Source: Bradyrhizobium sp. LTSP885 | Lineage (GTDB): Bacteria > Pseudomonadota > Alphaproteobacteria > Rhizobiales > Xanthobacteraceae | DNA: 64,000 bases | Assembly: GCF_000938305.1 (NCBI RefSeq) | Contig: NZ_JYMT01000042.1 | Coordinates: 434,001-498,000, forward strand | Direction: 5' to 3' | Shown: positions 32,265-39,681 of the stretch, in pieces | Layout of the letters: each line of letters begins with the position of its first letter | Position numbering within the stretch: position 1 is the first letter of the stretch | Made by a program: the position numbers and the translations under genes | Notes under the pieces: generated by a model | What the model saw: the letters and a program-made list of their open reading frames with translations, nothing else | The model's database searches: none | Told to the model about the DNA's origin: nothing

Positions 32265-33038
32265 ATGACCACAACCATCGACCTCAATTGCGATCTCGGC
32301 GAGAGCTTCGGCCCCTGGGAAATGGGCAATGATGCCGCGATGATCGAGCTTGCGACCTCGGTCAACGTCGCCTGCGGCTACCATGCCGGCGATGCCGACA
32401 TTATGCGCCACACGGTCGAACTGGCGAAGGCCCGCGGCGTCAGCGTCGGCGCGCATCCTGGTTATCGCGACCTGCACGGCTTCGGTCGCCGCCCGATGCC
32501 GGGGCTGACCTCGTCGGAGATCGAGAACCTCATCGCCTATCAGATCGGCGCGCTGCAGGCGATCGCGACCGCGGCCGGCCACAAGGTCACCCATGTCAAG
32601 GCGCATGGCGCGATTTCCAACGTCGCCTGCGAGGACGATATGACCGCAAAGGCGATTGCCAATGCGATCAAGGCGGTCGATCGCAACCTGATTTTCGTGG
32701 TGCTCGCCAATTCAAAACTGGTGCGCGCCGGCGAAGCCGCCAACCTGCGGATGGCGCATGAAGTATTCGCCGACCGCGCGTATGAGGACGACGGCAATCT
32801 GGTCTCGCGCAAGAAGCCCGGTGCGGTGCTGCACGACCCCAAGATGATCGCCGACCGCGTGGTGCGGATGGTGCAGGATGGCGCCGTCGTCTCCGTCACC
32901 GGCAAAGTGATCAAGATGCAGACCGATACCGTCTGCATCCACGGCGACACGCCCGGCGCGGTCGAGATCGCGCGCGGCCTGCGCCAGGCGCTGAAGGATG
33001 CGGGCATCGCGGTTGCGCCGTTCAAGACGGCGCATTGA
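32265..33038 (+). CDS. pxpA: 5-oxoprolinase subunit PxpA (LamB/YcsF)
   Basis: A 257-residue LamB/YcsF-family hydrolase. The start IDLNCDLGESFGPWEMGND and ATSVNVACGYHAGDADIMRHTV carry the metal or catalytic His and Asp residues of the family. GAHPGYRDLHGFGRR, VKAHGAISN, EVFADRAYEDDGNLVSR and CIHGDTPGA complete the pattern. It is 30 bases after pxpC and closes the pxpBCA set. A hairpin terminator follows at 33053-33080. Confidence 0.93.
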   Translation: MTTTIDLNCDLGESFGPWEMGNDAAMIELATSVNVACGYHAGDADIMRHTVELAKARGVSVGAHPGYRDLHGFGRRPMPGLTSSEIENLIAYQIGALQAIATAAGHKVTHVKAHGAISNVACEDDMTAKAIANAIKAVDRNLIFVVLANSKLVRAGEAANLRMAHEVFADRAYEDDGNLVSRKKPGAVLHDPKMIADRVVRMVQDGAVVSVTGKVIKMQTDTVCIHGDTPGAVEIARGLRQALKDAGIAVAPFKTAH

Positions 33039-33052
33039 GAGGAACTGTTGAC

Positions 33053-33080
33053 GGGCCGCCGGCGACGCTGCCGGCCCTTT
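33053..33080 (+). terminator. Terminator-like hairpin after pxpA
   Basis: GGGCCG(CC)GGC from 33053 pairs with GCCGGCCC ending at 33077 with a two-base bulge and a 6-base loop; TTTAGATT follows. It lies 15 bases after the pxpA stop. Confidence 0.6.
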
Positions 33081-33182
33081 AGATTCCGTTAAGAGTCTTC
33101 TTAAACCCAAACTTGCCGTTTGGTTGATAAGTGCAGCTTTCCAAGCCTTGACCTTCCTCTCTGGAAAATTGGGTCCGAAAGC

Positions 33183-33584
33183 ATGTTCCGCACCTCCATC
33201 TCGCTTGCCATTGCCGCGATTGCCACGGCCGCCTTCACCAGCGCGGCGTCCGCCGGCTGCTCCAGCTGCTACACGCCGCCTCCCCAGCCCTGCACGACCT
33301 GCTATCAGGTACAGTCGGTGCCGCCGCAATATCGCACGGTCCAGGAAACCGTGATGGTCGCGCCGGGCCGCGTCGTCGCGCATCGCATGCCGGCGCAATA
33401 TCGCACCGTGATGGTGCCGAAGACCGTGATGGTCGCGCCCGAGGGCGTCGCCTATGAGCGCATCGCGCCGCAATATGCCACGCAGGAGCGCACGCAGATG
33501 GTCTCGCCGGGCTATTCCTACTATGCGCCGGTCCAGCCGACCTGCAACACCTGCGGCGGCGGTAGCTACGGTTACGGGTACTGA
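33183..33584 (+). CDS. Exported repeat protein, Cys/Pro/Tyr-rich
   Basis: A 133-residue protein. The signal peptide ISLAIAAIATAAFTSAASA is followed by Cys pairs (GCSSCYTPPPQPCTTCY). Then come about three imperfect units of 25-30 residues, each with P-Q/A-QYRTV or PQYAT and VMVAP-x-G/R-V, and a Gly/Tyr-rich C-terminus (GGGSYGYGY) after CNTCGG. It resembles small cell-envelope proteins of Bradyrhizobium with unknown roles; Cys pairs may form disulfides. It has its own strong terminator at 33607-33641. Confidence 0.7.
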   Translation: MFRTSISLAIAAIATAAFTSAASAGCSSCYTPPPQPCTTCYQVQSVPPQYRTVQETVMVAPGRVVAHRMPAQYRTVMVPKTVMVAPEGVAYERIAPQYATQERTQMVSPGYSYYAPVQPTCNTCGGGSYGYGY

Positions 33585-33606
33585 ACGATCCGCATCCAGC
33601 CAAGAC

Positions 33607-33641
33607 AAAGCCGCCGCCTGAGGACATCAGACGGCGGCTTT
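33607..33641. terminator. Rho-independent terminator
   Basis: AAAGCCGCCG (33607-33616) pairs with CGGCGGCTTT (33632-33641), a perfect 10-bp stem with T-run continuing to 33643. It sits between the convergent genes at 33183-33584 and 33659-33811. Confidence 0.85.
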
Positions 33642-33658
33642 TTCAATGTCTCGAGACG

Positions 33659-33811
33659 TCAGAACGGGTGGATGGACAGCGTGCCGAACACGATGGCCGC
33701 GATCACCGCAAAGGCGCCGTACAGCGCCACGGTATGGACTCCGCTCCCGGTCTTCCGGGAAAGATTTCGCGCGTGAAGGTGCAGGCGGGCTTCCGCCGAT
33801 AGTTCGCGCAT
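33659..33811 (-). CDS. Small single-pass membrane protein, 50 aa
   Basis: A 50-residue open frame starting MRELSAEARLHLHARNLSRK (basic, cytoplasmic side), then a transmembrane segment of about 22 residues (VALYGAFAVIAAIVFGTLSI) and a short tail HPF. GGAG lies seven bases before the ATG. The coding pattern and good ribosome site support a real gene. Function unknown; small membrane proteins of this kind often assist transporters or respiratory complexes. Confidence 0.6.
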   Translation of the reverse strand: MRELSAEARLHLHARNLSRKTGSGVHTVALYGAFAVIAAIVFGTLSIHPF

Positions 33812-33991
33812 GGTCGATCTCCAACGCCCCATTAGACGGCATATGGAATATCGTTCGCGCGCAGATTCAAGCGGGTGGCAAAAATAGCGATGCCATTCGC
33901 CTGAAGGAGACGGTTCCCAGTGAAAAATTCTTCGCTGCGGGTCGGCGCGAGAATTTCATTCGCTCGAATTTGAGGCGCCGGGAACCGGCCT

Positions 33992-34094
33992 AAAGCGTTT
34001 CGAGCGAAATGGATACCGGTTCGCGTGAAGAAAACGCGTCAAAACAAGAATCTAGAGCTCCGTTCCGATTCCATCGGAATGGAAATAGCTCTAG
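33992..34094. repeat. Composite dispersed repeat with terminal hairpin
   Basis: The 33992-34058 part (AAAGCGTTTCGAGCGAA, then ACCGGTTCGCGTGAAGAAAA) recurs in the opposite orientation at 49731-49799 with a few mismatches. It is followed by a palindrome from CTAGAGCT (34052-34059) to AGCTCTAG (34087-34094), with an inner TTCCGAT-TCC-ATCGGAA hairpin. The stop codon of the reductase gene (34091-34093) lies inside the palindrome, which may end the nirA transcript. I recall this element as highly repeated in Bradyrhizobium genomes. Confidence 0.8.
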
Positions 34095-35692
34095 TACACG
34101 TCCTGCTGGAACCGGCCCTGCTTCTTCAGATCGGCGACGAAGCTGATCGCCTCGTCGGTGGTGCGCGCACCATGCTGGGCGACGATGTCGACCATTGCGC
34201 GCTCGACGTCCTTTGCCATTCGCTTGGCGTCGCCGCAGATATAGACGTTGGCGCCTTCGGCGAGCCAGGTCCACAGCTCGCGGCCGACTTCGCGCATGCG
34301 GTCCTGCACATAGAATTTCTTCTCGCCGTCGCGCGACCATGCCAGCGACAGCCGCGTCAGCAGACCTGCGGTCTTTAATGCGTTGAGTTCGTCGGCATAG
34401 AAGAAATCGCAGTCGGAGCGCTGGTGGCCGAAGAACAGCCAGTTCTTGCCGGGTGCGCCGGTGGCGCGGCGATCGAGCAGGAAGGCGCGGAACGGCGCAA
34501 TGCCGGTGCCCGGCCCGATCATGATGATCGGAATCTTCGGATCCTGCGGCAGCGCAAATCCATGCGCCTTCTGCACATAGACCTTCAGCTCATCGCCCGG
34601 ATTAATCCGTTCGGCGAGGAAGGTCGAGGCCAGCCCAAGCCGCTTGCGCTTGTTGACGAGGTAACGGACGCAATCGACGGTCAGCGACAATTTTCCGGGC
34701 GTCGCATTGTGCGATGACGAGATCGAATAGAGCCGCGGCTGCAGCGGCTCCAACGCCTCGACGAAGGCCTCCGGATGCGGCCGCACCTTCGGGAACTTCT
34801 GCAACACCGCCATCACGTCGAGCGTCGCCGCATCGCCATCGGGGTCTTCGCCCTGCGCCATCGCGCGCGCCTTCTCGCGCTGCGCGCCGCCGGTCAGGTA
34901 CGACAGCAGTTCGAACAGCGAATCCGGCGCCGGTGACAGCGAGACGTCGTCCTGCAACACCTCGCGCAACGTCTTGCCGCGGACCTCGGTGGTGTGCGAG
35001 GCGCCGAGCATCGCGATGATCTGATCGACCAGGCCGAGATCATTGCGCGCGAAAATGCCGAAGGAGTCGCCGACGACATAGTCGAGGCCGCAGACCGCGA
35101 GGTCGAACTCGATATGCCAGGTCTCCTTCTCCGAGCCCTGCCTGTTGAGCAGCCGGCGCGACAGGAATTTTGCTGCAATCGGATTGTCGCGGGAGCGGCC
35201 GGGATCGCCGGCAGGTGCTGCCGCCGTGGCCGGTTCGGCTGCCGCTGACGTCGAGGCTGGCGCCGGCGCCTTGTCGATATCTTCATAGAGCGACTTCAGC
35301 ATCCGCGCGGTTTCCTTGCCGCCGGGGACGCACAGATTGAGCCGCGCCTCACTCTTCGCCGCGATCGCGTCCGAATAGTCGTGGCAATTGTAGCCGCACT
35401 GGCCGCAATCCTGCTGTGCCATCGCCGCCATCATGCGACGCCGCAACGGGCGGCCTTCGGCGAGCTTCATGCGATCCGATATCGGCATGGTCTGGTCGTG
35501 CCACGGCGCTTCGCCATCATCGCCGTCGCCGGCCCCTTGCATGATCGAGCCGCCCTGCTCTGACGATAGCGGCGTCGGTGCATCCGACAACAGGCCTGCA
35601 AAGAAGCCGTTGAGCCAGGAACGCTGCGCCTCGGAGAACGGCGCGCTGGCCGGAATGATATCGAGCTTTGGCGGAGGGCTGATCTGGTTCAT
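34091..35692 (-). CDS. Fe-S/FAD reductase (CysJ-like without the flavodoxin domain), NirA partner
   Basis: A 533-residue protein. After a 90-residue N-terminal part comes an FeS-type motif C-x2-C-x3-C...C-x-PGG (DCGQCGYNC ... NLCVPGG) that should hold a [4Fe-4S] cluster. Then follow a CysJ-like FAD domain (RLYSISSSHNATPGKLSLTV, with the RxYS motif) and an NADPH domain (IMIGPGTGIAPFRAFL, GHQRSDCDFFY, VYICGDAKRMAKDVE, ending QQDVY). The usual flavodoxin-like FMN domain of CysJ is absent and replaced by the Fe-S unit. It overlaps the nirA stop by four bases, so it probably feeds NADPH electrons to the nitrite reductase. Confidence 0.85.
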   Translation of the reverse strand: MNQISPPPKLDIIPASAPFSEAQRSWLNGFFAGLLSDAPTPLSSEQGGSIMQGAGDGDDGEAPWHDQTMPISDRMKLAEGRPLRRRMMAAMAQQDCGQCGYNCHDYSDAIAAKSEARLNLCVPGGKETARMLKSLYEDIDKAPAPASTSAAAEPATAAAPAGDPGRSRDNPIAAKFLSRRLLNRQGSEKETWHIEFDLAVCGLDYVVGDSFGIFARNDLGLVDQIIAMLGASHTTEVRGKTLREVLQDDVSLSPAPDSLFELLSYLTGGAQREKARAMAQGEDPDGDAATLDVMAVLQKFPKVRPHPEAFVEALEPLQPRLYSISSSHNATPGKLSLTVDCVRYLVNKRKRLGLASTFLAERINPGDELKVYVQKAHGFALPQDPKIPIIMIGPGTGIAPFRAFLLDRRATGAPGKNWLFFGHQRSDCDFFYADELNALKTAGLLTRLSLAWSRDGEKKFYVQDRMREVGRELWTWLAEGANVYICGDAKRMAKDVERAMVDIVAQHGARTTDEAISFVADLKKQGRFQQDVY

Positions 35693-37473
35693 GCGGAGAC
35701 CTCGGCATCGGCGAGCTTGCGCAGCGTCTCGCCATCGTGGCGGCGCGCAAATGTGAGAAAGGTTTCGTCGGGCGAAGCACGATTGTTGACGTAGGCCTTC
35801 AGCAGCCGCTCGACATAGCGAGGAGCGTCCTCCGCCGTGACGTCGTGAAATACCTCCTGCCCGACATCGGCGTCCGGACCGAAGCCGCCGCCGGTGAAGA
35901 CATGAAAGCCATCGACCGTGTCGTCGGTATCGCCGACCGGGATCCGCGCGCCGATCATGCCGATATCGCTGATGTAATGCTGCGCACAGGAATGGTGGCA
36001 GCCGGTGAGATGGATGTTGATCGGCGTCTCGATCGGCACCCGCGGATCGCACCAGTCTGCAATCCTGGCGGCGTTAAGCTTGGTATCGGCAAGGCCGAAT
36101 TTGCAACCGGCGCGGCCGGTGCAGGCGATCAGCCCAGCGCGCAGTTCAGAGGTTTTGATCGCAAGTCCGATCGCCTCGATCGCGGCGGTGGCCAGCGCGA
36201 GTTTCGCGTCGGGCACGCCCGATATCAGCAGATTCTGCCATACCGTGAGGCGGATATCGCCGTCGCCAAGATCGCGCGCGATTTTGGCAAGGCCACGCAT
36301 CTGCTCACAGCTCACCTTGCCGAGCGGCAGTGCCACGCCGATCCAGTTCAGGCCGGCCTGCTTCTGCCGGTGCGGGCCGATATGGGCGGTGCGCTCGAAT
36401 GCCGGCCGCGGTGCCATCGCTTCGGCGGGTACGCGCGTGAAGGGCTGGCCGAGCCGTTCCTCGACGAGGGTCAGGAACTTTTCCATCCCCATGCCGTCGA
36501 TGACGTATTTCAGACGTGCCCTGAGCCGGTTGGTGCGGTCGCCGAGATCGATGAAGACACGAACGATGGCATCAGACACTTTTGTGGCATCGGCCGGCCT
36601 GACGATGATATCGGAGTATTTGGCAAAATCCCGGTGTCCGGTGATGCCGCCGATGCCGAGCCGGAACCAGACGCCGGGCTCGACGCCAAAGCCCTCCTTC
36701 ACCTCGACCGCGCTGAATGCGATGTCGTTGGTCTCTTCCAGCACCGCGATCTTTCCGGCGCCGTCGAAGGCGACGTTGAACTTGCGCGGCAGGCCGAACA
36801 GCGAGCGGTCGTTGAGGATGTGGTAGTGCCACTCCCGGGCATATGGTCTGGTGTCGAGCAATTCCTGCGGATCGATCCCGGCGGTCGGCGTGCCCGTGAC
36901 GTTGCGGATGTTGTCGGCGCCGGAGCCGCGCGAACAAAGCCCGAGATCCTGGATGCCCTCGATCAGCGCCACCGCGTTCTTCGGCGGAATCTCGCGCACC
37001 TGGATGTTGGCGCGTGTGGTGACGTGGCAGAACGGTCCGCAAAGCTCTTCCGTGAGATCGGCAAGACCCGCGAACTGCCAGTGCTTCAGGATTCCATTCG
37101 GGATGCGCAGCCGGCACATATAGGAATCCTGCGCGGGCGCGACATAGAAGATGCCGAAATAGCGCCAGCGGAAATTGTCCGCGGGGTTCGGCGGCGCATT
37201 ATCAAGCGCCTGCTGCTTCAGGCGCGGATAGGCGTCGAACGGATGCTCCTCGCGCTTGAACTTCTCCTGGTCGGCGAGCTTCTTGCCCGATGCGGTGACC
37301 TTGTCCTGCGCCATGAGGTGCGCAGCGTCGGGGCCGACAGGCTCGGCGCTGGCCTTGCCTGCACCGCCGCCAAGGCCGCGGCCGACGCGGCTAATCTGCA
37401 GGCCGGTGGTAAAGCCTTCCAGATAGCGCTTCTGCTCGTCGGTGAAGTCGACTGAGACTGGCTCGATTTTCAT
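35689..37473 (-). CDS. nirA: Assimilatory nitrite reductase NirA (siroheme, ferredoxin type)
   Basis: A 594-residue siroheme/[4Fe-4S] reductase of the NirA/SirA family. Two ferredoxin-like half domains are visible. The cluster/siroheme ligands are CTGRAGC (C-x5-C) and TGCHHSC (C-x3-C) near the C-terminus. Other family phrases are FCHVTTRANIQVREIP, GLCSRGSGADNIRNVTGTP and LPRKFNVAFDG. It reduces nitrite to ammonium with six electrons, here probably from the overlapping reductase. ATG 37473 is chosen because the homologous region starts there; GGAG is 12 bases away, which is long. A hairpin-rich leader and a sigma-54-like promoter precede it. Confidence 0.9.
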   Translation of the reverse strand: MKIEPVSVDFTDEQKRYLEGFTTGLQISRVGRGLGGGAGKASAEPVGPDAAHLMAQDKVTASGKKLADQEKFKREEHPFDAYPRLKQQALDNAPPNPADNFRWRYFGIFYVAPAQDSYMCRLRIPNGILKHWQFAGLADLTEELCGPFCHVTTRANIQVREIPPKNAVALIEGIQDLGLCSRGSGADNIRNVTGTPTAGIDPQELLDTRPYAREWHYHILNDRSLFGLPRKFNVAFDGAGKIAVLEETNDIAFSAVEVKEGFGVEPGVWFRLGIGGITGHRDFAKYSDIIVRPADATKVSDAIVRVFIDLGDRTNRLRARLKYVIDGMGMEKFLTLVEERLGQPFTRVPAEAMAPRPAFERTAHIGPHRQKQAGLNWIGVALPLGKVSCEQMRGLAKIARDLGDGDIRLTVWQNLLISGVPDAKLALATAAIEAIGLAIKTSELRAGLIACTGRAGCKFGLADTKLNAARIADWCDPRVPIETPINIHLTGCHHSCAQHYISDIGMIGARIPVGDTDDTVDGFHVFTGGGFGPDADVGQEVFHDVTAEDAPRYVERLLKAYVNNRASPDETFLTFARRHDGETLRKLADAEVSA

Positions 37474-37658
37474 GATTGAGACGAAGCTCCTGCGGCCACC
37501 TTGCGGGTGGGCCCAACGAAACGGGTTTGACCACTGAGGGCGCGAATTCGGCGCTACCGCCGGTTCGTTCCCAAAACGGTCCGAACAGCCTCGTTGCTGC
37601 GGAAATCCATCTTGGATATTGCCAGCCGCCTTCGGCGACGGGTGGCTGCACTGCAACA
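37474..37658 (-). promoter_or_regulatory. nirA leader with tandem hairpins, candidate NasT antitermination target
   Basis: In the transcript direction four hairpins can form: CAGCC...GGCTG (37648-37623) with inner GCC-GAA-GGC, ATCCA-AGA-TGGAT (near 37617-37605), CGGCG-GTAG-CGCCG (near 37563-37550), and GGCC(C)ACC-CGCAA-GGTGGCC (37513-37494), the last directly upstream of the ribosome site. ANTAR proteins such as NasT bind paired hairpins to prevent early termination. No strong hairpin plus U-run terminator was found, so the mechanism remains inferred from the nasT/nasS neighbours. Confidence 0.45.
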
Positions 37659-37674
37659 TACAAGTCGCGTGCCA
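37659..37674 (-). promoter_or_regulatory. Sigma-54-like -24/-12 promoter of nirA
   Basis: On the minus strand the sequence reads TGGCAC-GCGAC-TTGTA. The GG of the -24 element and the G of the -12 element are at the right spacing (ten bases); the final C of the -12 GC pair is T. It would start transcription about 170 bases before nirA. Fit with nitrogen control is good, but the -12 mismatch lowers confidence. Confidence 0.5.
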
Positions 37675-37820
37675 CACCGAGTCGCGGAGAATATCCAGAC
37701 GTTTCAGTGAGTTAGAAAACGGCTCAGAACGGCCAATCCGGCGATGGCCACGAAATCTGGGCATCCCGCTCAGAAAATGAGCTGAAACAACCAAGTGCCC
37801 AGAAGAGCATCACCCCGGAT
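37675..37820. other. Gap between nasS and the nirA promoter
   Basis: About 146 bases between the nasS stop and the sigma-54-like element. No gene or strong terminator is seen. It would hold any NtrC-type enhancer sites for nirA; no clear TGCACC-N5-GGTGCA dyad was recognised. Confidence 0.3.
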
Positions 37821-38978
37821 TCAGGGCTTCCAGCGTCCGATCTTGAAGGCCGCCAGATGGCCGGGGACATCATTCGGATCGAAGGGCGGGCCTGCGAACG
37901 CGCCGATGGCGTTGGAGGTGCCGGCGAGCCGTCCGGAGGCTGCGTCGTAGAGGTCGGGCCTGAACACCGCCATTGCGGCCTTCAGCGCGTCGGGTCGGAA
38001 CGGCGTCTGGCCCCAGCGGACCATCTGCGCATAGAGCCAGGCCGCCTGTACCGGGTCCGGCCTCGCCGCCGCCTCCCGCCCGACTAACAGATAGCGGTCG
38101 CTTTCGCGCATGGTGCCGTCGGGCGAGATCTTCAGCCGGCCATCCAATGTGCGCTGGATGACGCTGGCGTCGACACCGATCCGCTCGGGTGAGCTGAGGA
38201 TGCGCGCCACCTCCGGCCGATTGTTCGGCTCCTCGATGAACTCGGCAGCACGCAGATGCGCGCGCACCAGTGCCGCCACAACATCCGGGTGCTTCTCCGA
38301 CCAGTTCTGGCGCAACGCCAGCACCTTCTCGACCGCGCTGAGCAGGATGTCGGCGACGAAATGCAGGATGTGGCCGATACCGAGATCGACCGCGATCGAA
38401 TTCCAGGGGGCGCCGACGCAGAACGCATCGATGTGCCCATTCGCCAGGCTGTCCACCATGTAGGGCGGCGGCAGCACCACGAGCTGGACGTCCTCATCGG
38501 GATCGACGCCACCTGCCGCCATCCAGAACCGCAGCTGGTAATTGTGGGTCGAGAACGGAAACGTCATGCCGAAGGTCAACGGCTCCGCCCCACTCTTTCG
38601 CCGCTTTGCCACCACGCGGGCGAGCGCGCGCGACGTCGCCATCGGATCGAAACGATCGCCGTCGATCTCCTCCATCAAGGCCGCGTGCAGCGCCGGCGAC
38701 ACCGTGATGGCGTTGCCATTGAGTCCGAGATTGAAGGGCGCTGCGATCGGCACTTTGACGTGGCCGAGCCCGAGGCTCGAGGCGATCGCGACCGGGGCCA
38801 GCAGATGGGCGGCATCGAACAGCCCGATATTGAGCTTGTCGCGAACGTTCGACCACGACACTTCCCGCACCAGCGTGACGTCGAGGCCTTCGGTCGTGGT
38901 AAATCCCTTGTCGACGGCAACGATCAGCGCGGCAGCGTCGACCAGCGGAATGAACCCGATGCGCAATGGTGTGGTCAT
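37821..38978 (-). CDS. nasS: Nitrate/nitrite sensor NasS
   Basis: A 385-residue NrtA-like protein without a signal peptide, so it is cytoplasmic. It starts PLRIGFIPLVDAAALIVAVDKGF, then HLLAPVAIASSLGLG, FGMTFPFSTHNYQLRFWMAAGGVDPDEDVQLVVLPPP and AFCVGAPWNSIAVDLG, typical of NasS/CmpA-family sensors. By analogy with NasS-NasT of Azotobacter, Paracoccus and Bradyrhizobium, NasS holds NasT inactive until nitrate or nitrite is bound. The ATG overlaps the nasT stop by four bases, and nirA follows on the same strand. Confidence 0.9.
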   Translation of the reverse strand: MTTPLRIGFIPLVDAAALIVAVDKGFTTTEGLDVTLVREVSWSNVRDKLNIGLFDAAHLLAPVAIASSLGLGHVKVPIAAPFNLGLNGNAITVSPALHAALMEEIDGDRFDPMATSRALARVVAKRRKSGAEPLTFGMTFPFSTHNYQLRFWMAAGGVDPDEDVQLVVLPPPYMVDSLANGHIDAFCVGAPWNSIAVDLGIGHILHFVADILLSAVEKVLALRQNWSEKHPDVVAALVRAHLRAAEFIEEPNNRPEVARILSSPERIGVDASVIQRTLDGRLKISPDGTMRESDRYLLVGREAAARPDPVQAAWLYAQMVRWGQTPFRPDALKAAMAVFRPDLYDAASGRLAGTSNAIGAFAGPPFDPNDVPGHLAAFKIGRWKP

Positions 38979-39565
38979 TTGAGTAGCTCCGACGCCGTCA
39001 GGATCGATTGCGCGATCTCGCCGATCTTCTTTTTCTCGCGCATCGCCGTCGAGCGCATCAGCACATAGGCCTCGTCCTCGGTCAGCCCCTTCACTTTCAT
39101 CAGGATACCCTTGGCGCGGTCGATCACCTTGCGTTCCTCAAGCGCATGCTTGGTGCGGTCGAGCTCGTCCTGCAGCTTGGAGAAGGCGTTGAAGCGGGAG
39201 ACGCAGAGATCGAGCAGCGGCTTGATGCGCTCCTTCTTCAGGCCGTCCACTATGTAGGCGGAAACGCCCGCCTCCACCGAGGCCTGGATCGAGGCGGCGT
39301 CGCTCTGGTCGACGAACATCGCGATCGGCCGGCGGACGGCGCGGCTAACCTGGAACATTTGTTCCAGCACGTCGCGGCTCGGGTTCTCGAGGTCGATGAC
39401 GATGATGTCGGGGTCGAGCGCGTAGATCCGCGACAGCAGGCTCTGCATCTCGCTGATGTGGACGACGTCGGTGTAGCCCGCCTCCCGCAGCCCCTCCTCA
39501 AGGATGGCCGCACGGATCGGGCTCTCGTCGACGATGACGATTTTAGGAGACGACTCAGCGCTCAT
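38975..39565 (-). CDS. nasT: Antitermination regulator NasT (receiver-ANTAR)
   Basis: A 196-residue response-regulator-like protein. The N-terminal pseudo-receiver is KIVIVDESPIRAAILEEGLREAGY and DPDIIVIDLENPSRD; the C-terminal ANTAR domain is ALEERKVIDRAKGILMKVKGLTEDEAYVLMRSTAMREKKKIGEIA with the conserved Ala/Gly/Met residues. ANTAR binds paired hairpins in leader RNA and allows read-through. ATG 39565 is chosen (MSAESSPK); an upstream ATG at 39604 adds a non-conserved piece. First gene of the nasT-nasS pair, with nirA downstream as the expected target. Confidence 0.9.
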   Translation of the reverse strand: MSAESSPKIVIVDESPIRAAILEEGLREAGYTDVVHISEMQSLLSRIYALDPDIIVIDLENPSRDVLEQMFQVSRAVRRPIAMFVDQSDAASIQASVEAGVSAYIVDGLKKERIKPLLDLCVSRFNAFSKLQDELDRTKHALEERKVIDRAKGILMKVKGLTEDEAYVLMRSTAMREKKKIGEIAQSILTASELLK

Positions 39566-39681
39566 CAGCCACTCGCAGGACCCGGCAAGACGCATCCATA
39601 ACACGCCGATGGCCCCCGGAAAGGGTTGTAATTCTCGGCAATTGGGACTAGCTCCTGCCTATCCATCAGGCAGATTCAGAT

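Noticed and set aside
37821..38978. Periplasmic nitrate-binding protein for an importer
   Set aside because: There is no signal peptide and no permease, and it overlaps an ANTAR regulator; NasS is the better reading.
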